Shown piece by piece: positions 19,895 to 27,961 of a stretch of DNA of 39,089 nucleotides; position 1 is the stretch's first letter, and every line of letters begins with the position of its first letter. Made by a program: the position numbers and the translations under genes. The notes beneath the pieces were generated by a model, which was not told where the DNA came from, did not search any database, and worked only from the letters and a program-made list of their open reading frames with translations. Source of the DNA: Candidatus Magasanikbacteria bacterium RIFCSPHIGHO2_01_FULL_41_23 (lineage in GTDB: Bacteria; Patescibacteriota; Patescibacteriia; Magasanikbacterales; UBA922); contig MFPT01000004.1 in assembly GCA_001782805.1 (NCBI GenBank), positions 1 through 39,089 on the forward strand. Direction: 5' to 3'.

Positions 19895-19939
19895 TACATA
19901 TGCTCGTACAAATACGAGCAATCACAAGGAGAATGGTTC

Positions 19940-20284
19940 ATGACCACTTTGCACAAGGAAATGAGAATCGAGTTGCCACTTCCGGGTCGCAACTACGCCG
20001 CTTTCGGCTTCCTGGACGAGGGCGAGGAATCGGTCGATGCGAGCACCATGTTCGCCCGCACCGGAGGCAAGAACCGCGTGATCGCGGGTGACAAGGATTG
20101 GGAGTTGATCAAGGCTCATCTGCGATGGATCAACCCTACTCTCAAAGATTTCCACCTCGTCACGAAGCGAGATGCGGACGGCAGCCCTCGTTCCAACTGG
20201 GGTGGCGGTCACTCGTGGGACGAGTGGTATGGCATCGGCGATAAGTGGAACGCCGATGGTCTCGTTATCTGCTGTGTCGAATGA
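19940..20284 (+). CDS. Hypothetical protein (MTTLHKEMRIELPLPGRNYAAFGFLDEGEES...), GC-rich
   Basis: AAGGAG SD, upstream promoter, TGA stop, downstream hairpins. Confidence 0.65.
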   Translation: MTTLHKEMRIELPLPGRNYAAFGFLDEGEESVDASTMFARTGGKNRVIAGDKDWELIKAHLRWINPTLKDFHLVTKRDADGSPRSNWGGGHSWDEWYGIGDKWNADGLVICCVE

Positions 20285-20356
20285 GCTATCGGCACTTGGA
20301 GCCGAGAGGTCTTGGGTCTTTTGGGCTCTTGATCTCTCGGTTCCTCAATCAAAAAA

Positions 20357-20402
20357 TTTTAAAATTCCTGCTAAGATATAAATCTAACGGGAATTTTTTT
20401 AT
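20357..20402 (+). terminator. Rho-independent terminator-like hairpin after ORF 19940-20284
   Basis: AAAATTCC...GGGAATTTTTTT. Confidence 0.55.
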
Positions 20403-20405
20403 TTA

Positions 20406-20447
20406 ATCCATCTTAAAATCATAAAAATTTATGAACTTAAGATGGAT
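20406..20447. repeat. Long near-perfect palindrome between convergent genes
   Basis: ATCCATCTTAA-AA-TCATAAA-AA-TTTATGA-AC-TTAAGATGGAT. Confidence 0.8.
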
Positions 20448-20515
20448 CTGTAAATTGCGGTTTACAGACCCCCCTTGTCCGAAACTCCGTCCGCAAACGG
20501 AATGCTTGACCCAAG

Positions 20516-21787
20516 CTAAAGCACTTTGTGTTCAGGCTTGAATTCTCGACCAATGGCGTAGGCCGAGATGTCCAACTGAACACCGTCGAGATCCATGGTG
20601 TTGCCACCGACTTCCAGCTTGTGCCGGACAATGCGAGCCGTAAACGGCGAGTGCATTGCTCCGTGGCCGGAAAAGCCGACAGCGTGAACCAAGTTCTTGA
20701 CGTGCTTGTCGTTGTCGATGAACGGGTTGTGGTCCGGAGCGTTGTCGTAAACCCCGCTCGTATGTTGAACCATTCCCAAATCACCGAGTACCGGAAGCCA
20801 CCCGGCGAGCTCGCGCCACATCTCGACAGCATAGCCGTCCAGATCATGTGCGCTAAAGCCCACGGGGACCTCGTCTTGGCACCTGTCCGGTGCCTCTGCT
20901 CGGTACGGATCTGTCCTCCTGATCCAGCCCAGGATCATCTTGTCACCACTCAGCTCAGGCCGACAGTAGGCTCCACAGTCAGTAGCCACGAATGGCCACT
21001 CTGAAAAGTCTACTGTAAGACCGTTTTTGCTGAGGTAGTAGACAAACACCTTTTTAGGCTCTATCTCCGGTTGGGGATAAAGACCTGGCGTGGACCAAAG
21101 TGCTTGGGTCTTCATTGTCCAAAGTCCTGTGGCATTGACTACGAAGTCGCAGGCCACATCAACTTTGTCGCCGTATCCCACGACATCTAGGTCGGTATTC
21201 CGAAGAACCTTCCTGGCATGCAGTCGTGTGATACGATCTCCACTCAAGTCCACTCCAAGGACTTCAGTGTTACGGTAGTGCACGACACCGAGTCTTTCCG
21301 CGACCTCGCATGCCGTGCTGTAGATGACTTCTGGTCTCATGAAGCCATCCGTCGGACACCAAGTGCCACCGAGAATATCGCGGCTCACATACGGAAATCG
21401 CGCGGCGACCTCCGTTTGAGTGAGAACCACGGCCTCGGTCAGACCACACTGGCGTTGTAGAGCATTTTCTGTCTGCGCAACCGTGAACTGTTCCGGATCA
21501 CGGTAGACAAACAGATAACCGCGGGGGAAATACGCTTGGTCGGTTTCGTAACGCGATGCGAAATCGCGTAGTTGCCGTACAGCGTACATCATTCCACGGA
21601 TAGTGCTCTCGGTGCTGAACTGTTGTCGACAAGCGGCAACAGAACGGCCAGAAGCACCATTGCCCGGAGACCCTTTCTCAATGAGAGTGACTTGGTAGCC
21701 CTGTTCGGCCAAATCCAAAGCCATGTACGAGCCGGTAATCCCTGCGCCCAGAACAGCGACATGGGGTTTACCGGCAATGTTAGGCAT
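20516..21787 (-). CDS. FAD-dependent oxidoreductase, DAO (DadA/sarcosine oxidase-like) family
   Basis: HVAVLGAGITGSYMALDLAEQGYQVTLIEKGSPGNGASGRS dinucleotide-binding motif; C-terminal GFSGHGAMHSPFTARIV. Confidence 0.88.
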   Translation of the reverse strand: MPNIAGKPHVAVLGAGITGSYMALDLAEQGYQVTLIEKGSPGNGASGRSVAACRQQFSTESTIRGMMYAVRQLRDFASRYETDQAYFPRGYLFVYRDPEQFTVAQTENALQRQCGLTEAVVLTQTEVAARFPYVSRDILGGTWCPTDGFMRPEVIYSTACEVAERLGVVHYRNTEVLGVDLSGDRITRLHARKVLRNTDLDVVGYGDKVDVACDFVVNATGLWTMKTQALWSTPGLYPQPEIEPKKVFVYYLSKNGLTVDFSEWPFVATDCGAYCRPELSGDKMILGWIRRTDPYRAEAPDRCQDEVPVGFSAHDLDGYAVEMWRELAGWLPVLGDLGMVQHTSGVYDNAPDHNPFIDNDKHVKNLVHAVGFSGHGAMHSPFTARIVRHKLEVGGNTMDLDGVQLDISAYAIGREFKPEHKVL

Positions 21788-21833
21788 AACATTCACCTTC
21801 TTTGCCTTTTCTCGCACTGTTTTTGACACTCGC

Positions 21834-23534
21834 TTAGCGCTGACTGAACTGAACGATGGCCTCCTCGAAGGTCATCTCTCGGCGTTCATCAGTGCGGCGA
21901 TTCTTGACTTCCACGATCCCTTCGTTAGCCCGACGGCCAACGATGATCTGGAAGGGGTAACCAATGAGATCAGCATCAGCGAACTTCGCGCCAATGCGGA
22001 TATCACGGTCGTCCAAGACCACCTCGCCAGTCCTGAGAAGCGACTGGTAAAGGGTCTCGGCGGCGGCGACCTGAGCAGAAGTAGCGGAAATGATCGCCAC
22101 TTTGTAGGGAGCCAGAGCCTCTGGCCAGATCATCCCTTTGTTGTCGTAGTTCTGTCGCTGTTCGATGGCCGCGGCCATGATGCGCGAAACACCAATGCCG
22201 TAGCATCCCATCCAGATGGTCTGGACAGTGCCGTTGACATCAGTGTACGTGGCGTTCATGGCTTCGGAGTACTTGCGGCCGAGCTGGAAGATGTGCCCGA
22301 CCTCAATCCCCTTTTGGATGCCGAGTTTTCCCTGTCCACACGCGGCACAGGTGTCTCCCACTTGTGCGTTACGCAAGTTGTAGAAACGCTCGGGCATGGC
22401 CAGATCACCACGACCAACGTTGACGTCAAGCCAGTGCTTATCCGTCTCGTTGCCACCGCAAAGGAAGTTATGGAGTCCCTTGACGGTTTCGTCGAAGTAG
22501 ATCGAACACTTGAGCCCGATGGGGCCGGCGAATCCGACTTGCGCACCAGTGGTTTCGATCACGATCTGGTCCGAGGCCAGCTCCAGCTCGGTTGCGCCGA
22601 GCAAGTTCTTGAGCTTGGTCTCGTTGATCACTTGATCACCACGAATGCAGACAGCGACGGCCTTGGTGTTGTCCACCCAATAGATGATCGTCTTGACCAT
22701 CTGCGCTCCGGAGATGCTGAACATCTGGGAGAGTTCCTCCACGGTTCTCGCGTTGGGAGTATCTTCCAGATGCGCGTCCTTCATGGTGACGGACTCGTCG
22801 TTCGCGGTGCAGAGTCCCACGGCCTTCTCTTGGTTGGCACCGTAGGAACACTGGTCGCACGAAACAACAAAATCCTCGCCTGTCTGAGCGAGTACCATGA
22901 ACTCTGCACTGCCAGTGCCGCCGATCGCGCCACTGTCAGCTTCCACCATGACGAAGTTGAAACCGCACCTCGTGAAGACACGGTTGTAGGCGTCGCGCAT
23001 GTCCGCGTAGGACTTGCGCATGCCCGCCTCGTCGAGATCGAAGCTGTAGGCATCCTTCATCAGGAACTCACGGCCGCGAATGATGCCCCCATGCGGGCGG
23101 ACTTCATCGCGGAACTTCGCGCCGATCTGGTAGAGGTTAACCGGGAGCTGACGCCACGAAGTCACGTTATCCCTTACGAGAGCCGTGACTGCCTCTTCGG
23201 CCGTCGGTGCCAGAGCCAGGTCTTGCCCCTTTCGATCCCGGGAAGTGAAGAAGGTACGAGACGCCGAGTAGACATCCCAACGCTTCGTCTCATCCCAGAT
23301 CTCGCGCGGTTGCAGGATGGGGAGACTGATCTCCACCGCTCCTGCCTGATCCATCTCTTCGCGCACGATGCGCGAAGCTTTTTGGATCACCCGCCAACCC
23401 AGATGGGCGTAAGTGTAGAGTCCTGCGGCCAATTGTCGGATGAACCCGGCGCGGACGAGGAGCTGATGGCTCGGAATCGTCGCGTCGCGTGGGTTCTCCC
23501 GCAATGTGCCGGGAACCAATTTTGAGACACGCAT
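21834..23534 (-). CDS. proS: Prolyl-tRNA synthetase, bacterial type with editing insertion
   Basis: RAGFIRQLAAGLYTYAHLGWRV, APTAEEAVTALVRD, KFRDEVRPHGGIIRGREFLMKDAYSFD, YGIGVSRIMAA; GAGGTG SD. Confidence 0.96.
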   Translation of the reverse strand: MRVSKLVPGTLRENPRDATIPSHQLLVRAGFIRQLAAGLYTYAHLGWRVIQKASRIVREEMDQAGAVEISLPILQPREIWDETKRWDVYSASRTFFTSRDRKGQDLALAPTAEEAVTALVRDNVTSWRQLPVNLYQIGAKFRDEVRPHGGIIRGREFLMKDAYSFDLDEAGMRKSYADMRDAYNRVFTRCGFNFVMVEADSGAIGGTGSAEFMVLAQTGEDFVVSCDQCSYGANQEKAVGLCTANDESVTMKDAHLEDTPNARTVEELSQMFSISGAQMVKTIIYWVDNTKAVAVCIRGDQVINETKLKNLLGATELELASDQIVIETTGAQVGFAGPIGLKCSIYFDETVKGLHNFLCGGNETDKHWLDVNVGRGDLAMPERFYNLRNAQVGDTCAACGQGKLGIQKGIEVGHIFQLGRKYSEAMNATYTDVNGTVQTIWMGCYGIGVSRIMAAAIEQRQNYDNKGMIWPEALAPYKVAIISATSAQVAAAETLYQSLLRTGEVVLDDRDIRIGAKFADADLIGYPFQIIVGRRANEGIVEVKNRRTDERREMTFEEAIVQFSQR

Positions 23535-23624
23535 ATTTCACCTCTGAAGTGAATGACAACACACCACCGTGGTGCTTGCCTTATTATTCAGACTAGCATG
23601 ACACGATTATCCAGTCAATAAATC

Positions 23625-24434
23625 TTATTTAATCTGCTTTTTCAAAAAAATTGCTCTCTTATACGCCATCTTTGTCGCCTTTTTATATATTTTTGCTAAA
23701 TTACTGGGATCAATAATTTTAAAAGCGGCTTCAGTTGTTCCGCCTTTGGAAGTAACCTTATTTCTTAAAACACGAGCGTCTTCTTGGCTTCCTTTAAAAA
23801 GAAATCCGGCACCAATTATTGTTTGGACAACTAATTTTTTGGCCTGGATTTTATTGAAACCTAAAGCTCTGGCTGATTCAATCAAATGACTCGCAAAATC
23901 AAACACATATGCCGGCCCGCTCCCACTTATGGCCGTGGATGCATCAATACTTTTCTCAATCTTAACTTCCATTTCCTCACCTAATTGGGAAAATAATTGC
24001 TGTACGATTTTTTTTTGCTCCGGACTTATTATATCTGCTTTCCACACCGTCATCCCAAATCCAATTTGCGCCGGAGTATTGGGCATACATCGCACAATTT
24101 TTTTAGTGCCCAGTATTTTTTCAATCGTCTGAATGGAAACCCCGGCCATAATTGATACAAATACTTGATTCACAACAAAAGGTTTAATACTCTCCAACAT
24201 TTCTTTGGCTTGTTGCGGTTTAACTGATAACAAAACCACATCTTTATCAACCAATCCGTCTTTGTTATTTTCTGAAACACCAATTTTATATCTGTTTTTT
24301 AATTCTTCCAAACGCGGAATTATAGGAGAACAGGCCGTAATATCTTTGGGATCAACTTGTAAATTCTCAATAAATTGTTTAATGAAAACTTCTCCCATCA
24401 CTCCGGCGCCAACAATCCCGATTTTTTTAAACAT
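23625..24434 (-). CDS. proC: Pyrroline-5-carboxylate reductase
   Basis: IGIVGAGVMGEVFIKQFI, VRCMPNTPAQIGFGMTVW, SGSGPAYVFDFASHLIESARALG. Confidence 0.94.
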   Translation of the reverse strand: MFKKIGIVGAGVMGEVFIKQFIENLQVDPKDITACSPIIPRLEELKNRYKIGVSENNKDGLVDKDVVLLSVKPQQAKEMLESIKPFVVNQVFVSIMAGVSIQTIEKILGTKKIVRCMPNTPAQIGFGMTVWKADIISPEQKKIVQQLFSQLGEEMEVKIEKSIDASTAISGSGPAYVFDFASHLIESARALGFNKIQAKKLVVQTIIGAGFLFKGSQEDARVLRNKVTSKGGTTEAAFKIIDPSNLAKIYKKATKMAYKRAIFLKKQIK

Positions 24435-24436
24435 AT

Positions 24437-25501
24437 TTAAATAATAATTAAATCATCAACGTGAATAACTTCTTGATTATATATTTTTTCTTTTTTCAAT
24501 AACAATCCATGTAAATCATGGTAATTAATTTTTACCATACCAATTGCCAGTTGGTCTCCTTCCTCATCAAGGACATCAATTACTTCTCCTTTATTAAAGG
24601 TTCCGTAAATTTTGGTAACTCCCACGGCCAACAAACTTTTTCTTTTTTTAAGTGCCTCAGCCGCACCCGCATCTATTTTAATGGATCCCGTGGAAATTTT
24701 AGTTGACACCAGCCACCGATCACGATTTTTTAACAAAACTTTTTGATTGGGCAAGAAAATCGTGCCTTCGCATTCTCCATTAATTATTTTTTCAATGATT
24801 CTTTCTTTTTGACCATTGGCAATAACCATCGTAATACCAAAACACGAGGCTAAACGCAGCGCACGCAGTTTGGCAATCATGCCGCCGCTGCCATGTTGGG
24901 AAACATCAGTGTCACATTGACGCATCAGTTCTTTGGTCACATTTTCCACTTTGGAAATTAATTTTGCATCAGAATATCTACTGGGATCTTTATCAAATAA
25001 GCCATCAACATGAGACAAATTAATCACCATATCCGCCTCAATCGCGAGCGCAATGACTACGGCCAAACTATCATTATCTTTGTAACTGGCAACTGTGCCA
25101 TTCGTTACCGCATCGTTTTCATTTATCAAAGGCACAATGCGGTGCTTAAGCAAATCTTTTATCATACCACCCATATTGTGGTATGACTGCATATCAGCCA
25201 TGTCATTTTTCCCCAAAAGAATTTGGGCAATCAAAAGCGACTCTTTGGAAAATTCATCAGCATAAATAGAAGTTAGATACGTTTGCCCAATGGCCGCGTA
25301 TGCTCTTTTATTCAAATCAGTTTTATTTTTATGTAAAAATCTTCCGGCCGCCACTGCGCCGGAGGTAACAATAATTATTTCACAATTTTTGGTTTGTAAT
25401 AATTTTATTTCTTTAACGAATTTGGCAATGATCGCGCGATCAATATCACCGCTTTTTTTTATAAGTGTGTGCGTGCCAATTTTTACCACAATTCTTTTCA
25501 T
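24437..25501 (-). CDS. proB: Glutamate 5-kinase with C-terminal PUA-like domain
   Basis: RIVVKIGTHTL, VTSGAVAAGRFL, AAIGQTYLTSIYADEF, NENDAVTN, DNDSLAVVIALAIEADMVINLSHVDGLFDKDP. Confidence 0.95.
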   Translation of the reverse strand: MKRIVVKIGTHTLIKKSGDIDRAIIAKFVKEIKLLQTKNCEIIIVTSGAVAAGRFLHKNKTDLNKRAYAAIGQTYLTSIYADEFSKESLLIAQILLGKNDMADMQSYHNMGGMIKDLLKHRIVPLINENDAVTNGTVASYKDNDSLAVVIALAIEADMVINLSHVDGLFDKDPSRYSDAKLISKVENVTKELMRQCDTDVSQHGSGGMIAKLRALRLASCFGITMVIANGQKERIIEKIINGECEGTIFLPNQKVLLKNRDRWLVSTKISTGSIKIDAGAAEALKKRKSLLAVGVTKIYGTFNKGEVIDVLDEEGDQLAIGMVKINYHDLHGLLLKKEKIYNQEVIHVDDLIII

Positions 25502-25510
25502 AAAATCATT

Positions 25511-26794
25511 CTAACGAATTTGGCCTTGACCAAATACAATGTATTTTGTCACGGTCAATTCTTCCAATCCCATCGGTCCCATACCATGAATTTTGGAAGT
25601 GTTGATTCCTATTTCCGCGCCCAAACCAAATTCATTGCCATCAGTAAATCTGGTGGAAGCATTTACATACGTGGCCGCGCTATCTACGGAATTAATAAAT
25701 TTCCACGACTCATTATAATCTTCGGTAATTATACCATCAGCCAAATGAGTGCCAAAAGTATTGATATGATCAATCGCTTCTGACAAATCGTTTACAACTT
25801 TGATGGTTATTTTTAAATCCAGATATTCAGTCACCCAATCAGTGTCAGTCGCCGGTATTACATCGGGAATTATGGCCTGGGTTTTTTCACAGCCTCGGAC
25901 TTCAACTCCGACATCCCGCAGTTCTTTTATTAAATCAGGCAAAATAATATGTGCAATTGATTCATCAACCAAAACTTTTTCCAAGGAATTACAAGTTGAG
26001 GGATTGGAAACTTTGGCGTTACAGACAATTTTTTTGGCCATGGTCAAATCAGCGTTTTTGGATACATAAATATGCGTAATGCCTTGACGATGACTCAAAA
26101 CCGGCATGCGAGCATGCGCGCAAACCGCGTCAATTAATTTTTCTCCGCCGCGCGGTATCATTAAATCAATATATTTATCAAGTTTGGCCAATTCTGCCAC
26201 GGCCACATGATCAGTAACAGAAACCATTTGTAAAAAATCAGGGGAAATGCCAGCCGATTGTACGGCTTCTTTGATAAGATTAGAAAGAACAATATTGGTG
26301 TGCAAAGATTCTTTGCCACCGCGCAAAATACACGCATTTCCGGATTTTAAAGCCAAAGCCGCAATGTCCACTGTAACATTAGGGCGTGATTCATAAATAC
26401 AACAAATGACACCAATCGGAATGCGAATTTTCCCAATCCGCAAACCATTCGGCCGCACTGTCATTTTTACTACTTCTCCAATGGGATCGGGCAAATTAAT
26501 TATATCCATCACGCCTTTAGCTATGGCATTTATTTTTTCCGGTGTTAGCAACAATCGATTTTTTATTACATTACTCACCGTTGGATTATCAATCATGAGA
26601 GCATCCATGTCCAACCTATTCGCGTCAATAATTTTATTACTGTTTTTAAAAAGCGAATCAGCAATTTCTTTTAACGCGTGATTTTTCTGTGTTGTAGAAA
26701 TTGATCGTTGTTTGAATGATGCCAATTTTGCTTTTTTGGCTTGATCAAGAATTATCTGAGTAATATGTGTATTGTCCATAGATAAACGTATCAT
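25511..26794 (-). CDS. proA: Gamma-glutamyl phosphate reductase (start 26794 or 26779)
   Basis: IRIPIGVICCIYESRPNVTVDIAALALKSGNACILRGGKES, SNPSTCNSLEKVLVD, ASTRFTDGNEFGLGAEIGINTSKIHGMGPMGLEELT. Confidence 0.96.
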   Translation of the reverse strand: MIRLSMDNTHITQIILDQAKKAKLASFKQRSISTTQKNHALKEIADSLFKNSNKIIDANRLDMDALMIDNPTVSNVIKNRLLLTPEKINAIAKGVMDIINLPDPIGEVVKMTVRPNGLRIGKIRIPIGVICCIYESRPNVTVDIAALALKSGNACILRGGKESLHTNIVLSNLIKEAVQSAGISPDFLQMVSVTDHVAVAELAKLDKYIDLMIPRGGEKLIDAVCAHARMPVLSHRQGITHIYVSKNADLTMAKKIVCNAKVSNPSTCNSLEKVLVDESIAHIILPDLIKELRDVGVEVRGCEKTQAIIPDVIPATDTDWVTEYLDLKITIKVVNDLSEAIDHINTFGTHLADGIITEDYNESWKFINSVDSAATYVNASTRFTDGNEFGLGAEIGINTSKIHGMGPMGLEELTVTKYIVFGQGQIR

Positions 26795-26800
26795 TTTTAT

Positions 26801-26867
26801 AAAAACTCCAGAGTTTACTGGAGCTATCTAATATATATGCAGAAACAACACTATACTAGATAGCGCA
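26801..26867 (-). promoter_or_regulatory. Structured 5' leader of proABC: upstream stem plus terminator-like hairpin
   Basis: GCTATCTA/TAGATAGC (26823-26830 / 26857-26864) next to CTCCAG-TAAACT-CTGGAG-TTTTT (26801-26823). Confidence 0.6.
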
Positions 26868-26917
26868 TTGGCGGAGGTACGATTTTATTTTTAAAAAATT
26901 TCATAAAGTTAATAAGA

Positions 26918-26946
26918 AATATACTATACAAGATTTTCTTTGTCAA
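26918..26946 (-). promoter_or_regulatory. Predicted sigma70 promoter of proABC (TTGACA-17-TATATT)
   Basis: TTGACA 26946-26941, TATATT 26923-26918. Confidence 0.65.
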
Positions 26947-27035
26947 TAAAGTTTAAACAAAAAATGCTTTTGTTGGAGGGGGGGTCAGAGCGTCGCAACA
27001 ATCGTGCTAAGCCCTGACCAGAGTCACCACAGTCA

Positions 27036-27503
27036 CTACTTTAGGAACACACGCTTGATTTCCCGGCGATTATCCTCAAACGCTGTCCGAGAATGAAGCA
27101 CACGCCAGTTGTCCCAGATCAGGAATGAGTTGCACTGGTAGAAGAACGCAACATGATGTTCATTGAACCAGTAGAAGCACTGCTTCATGATCGCAGTCAT
27201 AACGGGATCATGACTGTATTGCATGCAGTTGTAGCTGTAACGCAGGAGTTCCTCACCATCGAGGGTTTCCAAAAATGGATGAACAGCCACCATTCCCAGT
27301 CCACTCGACTGGATACCTGAACTCGAGACGAACTGGTAGGACTGGTTCCGACAATAGTCACGTTGCTCTTCGGTGAGTGTGGCCAAAGCAACGTGATCCA
27401 CTCCATCGTCGATCTTGGAGAGGAACAACCACCCTTGACGCGCGAGCTCGCGCTTCCACTCAACCAGTTGTTCTGTACACGGCAACCTGTGCAGTGTTCT
27501 CAT
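27036..27503 (-). CDS. Short TauD/TfdA-like (2OG-Fe(II) oxygenase C-terminal half) protein
   Basis: C-terminal NSFLIWDNWRVLHSRTAFEDNRREIKRVFLK resembles the distal His/Arg motif of TauD-type oxygenases; AAGGAG SD. Confidence 0.55.
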   Translation of the reverse strand: MRTLHRLPCTEQLVEWKRELARQGWLFLSKIDDGVDHVALATLTEEQRDYCRNQSYQFVSSSGIQSSGLGMVAVHPFLETLDGEELLRYSYNCMQYSHDPVMTAIMKQCFYWFNEHHVAFFYQCNSFLIWDNWRVLHSRTAFEDNRREIKRVFLK

Positions 27504-27586
27504 GACTTTTTCTCCTTATAAAAACAGATATAAAAATTGTATCATTATAATTATCGATAATCAAATTTTTTCCCAATATTATTTAG

Positions 27587-27757
27587 CTTGATAATAAGTC
27601 CGTCTCCCCAATTGATCATGACGCGTTTGGTTGGCATGTGGTTCATGGTGAGCGAAGTCGAACCATTATGATCGGCCCCGACATAAAGTCGGGGTAAACT
27701 CCGGCAAAGAAGTCGGCGACTGCGGTGAAACTGCCACGGCTTATGAGGGGATCGATG
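27587..27757 (-). pseudogene. Degenerate partial copy of the giant gene C-terminal region, with palindromic insertions
   Basis: AATAAGTCCGTCTCCCCAATTGATCATGACGCGTTTG and CAAAGAAGTCGGCGACTGC shared with 30022-30110; reading frame broken. Confidence 0.8.
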
Positions 27758-27943
27758 TCAACTTTGATTATACCGTTCAATTAATTTTCGCTGATCTTCA
27801 TTGGCACCATTGATTGCGCCCATTATTAATTTTCGTTTTTCTGCTTCTGATGCGGTACGAAAAAATTCCCCGGCACTGGCTTGCGTTGAACTTGTTGAGA
27901 TATCCTTGACCGGTGAAAATATTTTTTTGAAAAACCGGATCAT
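27758..27943 (-). CDS. Hypothetical 61-aa protein
   Basis: ORF track; C-terminal SEAEKRKLIMGAINGANEDQRKLIERY looks protein-like. Confidence 0.5.
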   Translation of the reverse strand: MIRFFKKIFSPVKDISTSSTQASAGEFFRTASEAEKRKLIMGAINGANEDQRKLIERYNQS

Positions 27944-27961
27944 ACTACATCAAACCAAAGT

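Noticed and set aside
20281-20284. Alternative genetic code (UGA recoding as in Gracilibacteria)
   Set aside because: The 19940-20284 ORF ends in TGA and other genes end in TAA/TAG without internal TGA. Nothing requires recoding, so standard code 11 fits.
21723-23525. 600-aa + strand ORF
   Set aside because: Exactly antisense to proS, which has all class II motifs and a good SD. The long open frame reflects GC-rich codon bias; no recognisable domain in the translation.
26801-26920. T-box riboswitch upstream of proABC
   Set aside because: No AGGGTGGNACCGCG T-box sequence and no recognisable specifier stem. The GTACCTCCGCC stretch is only superficially similar.
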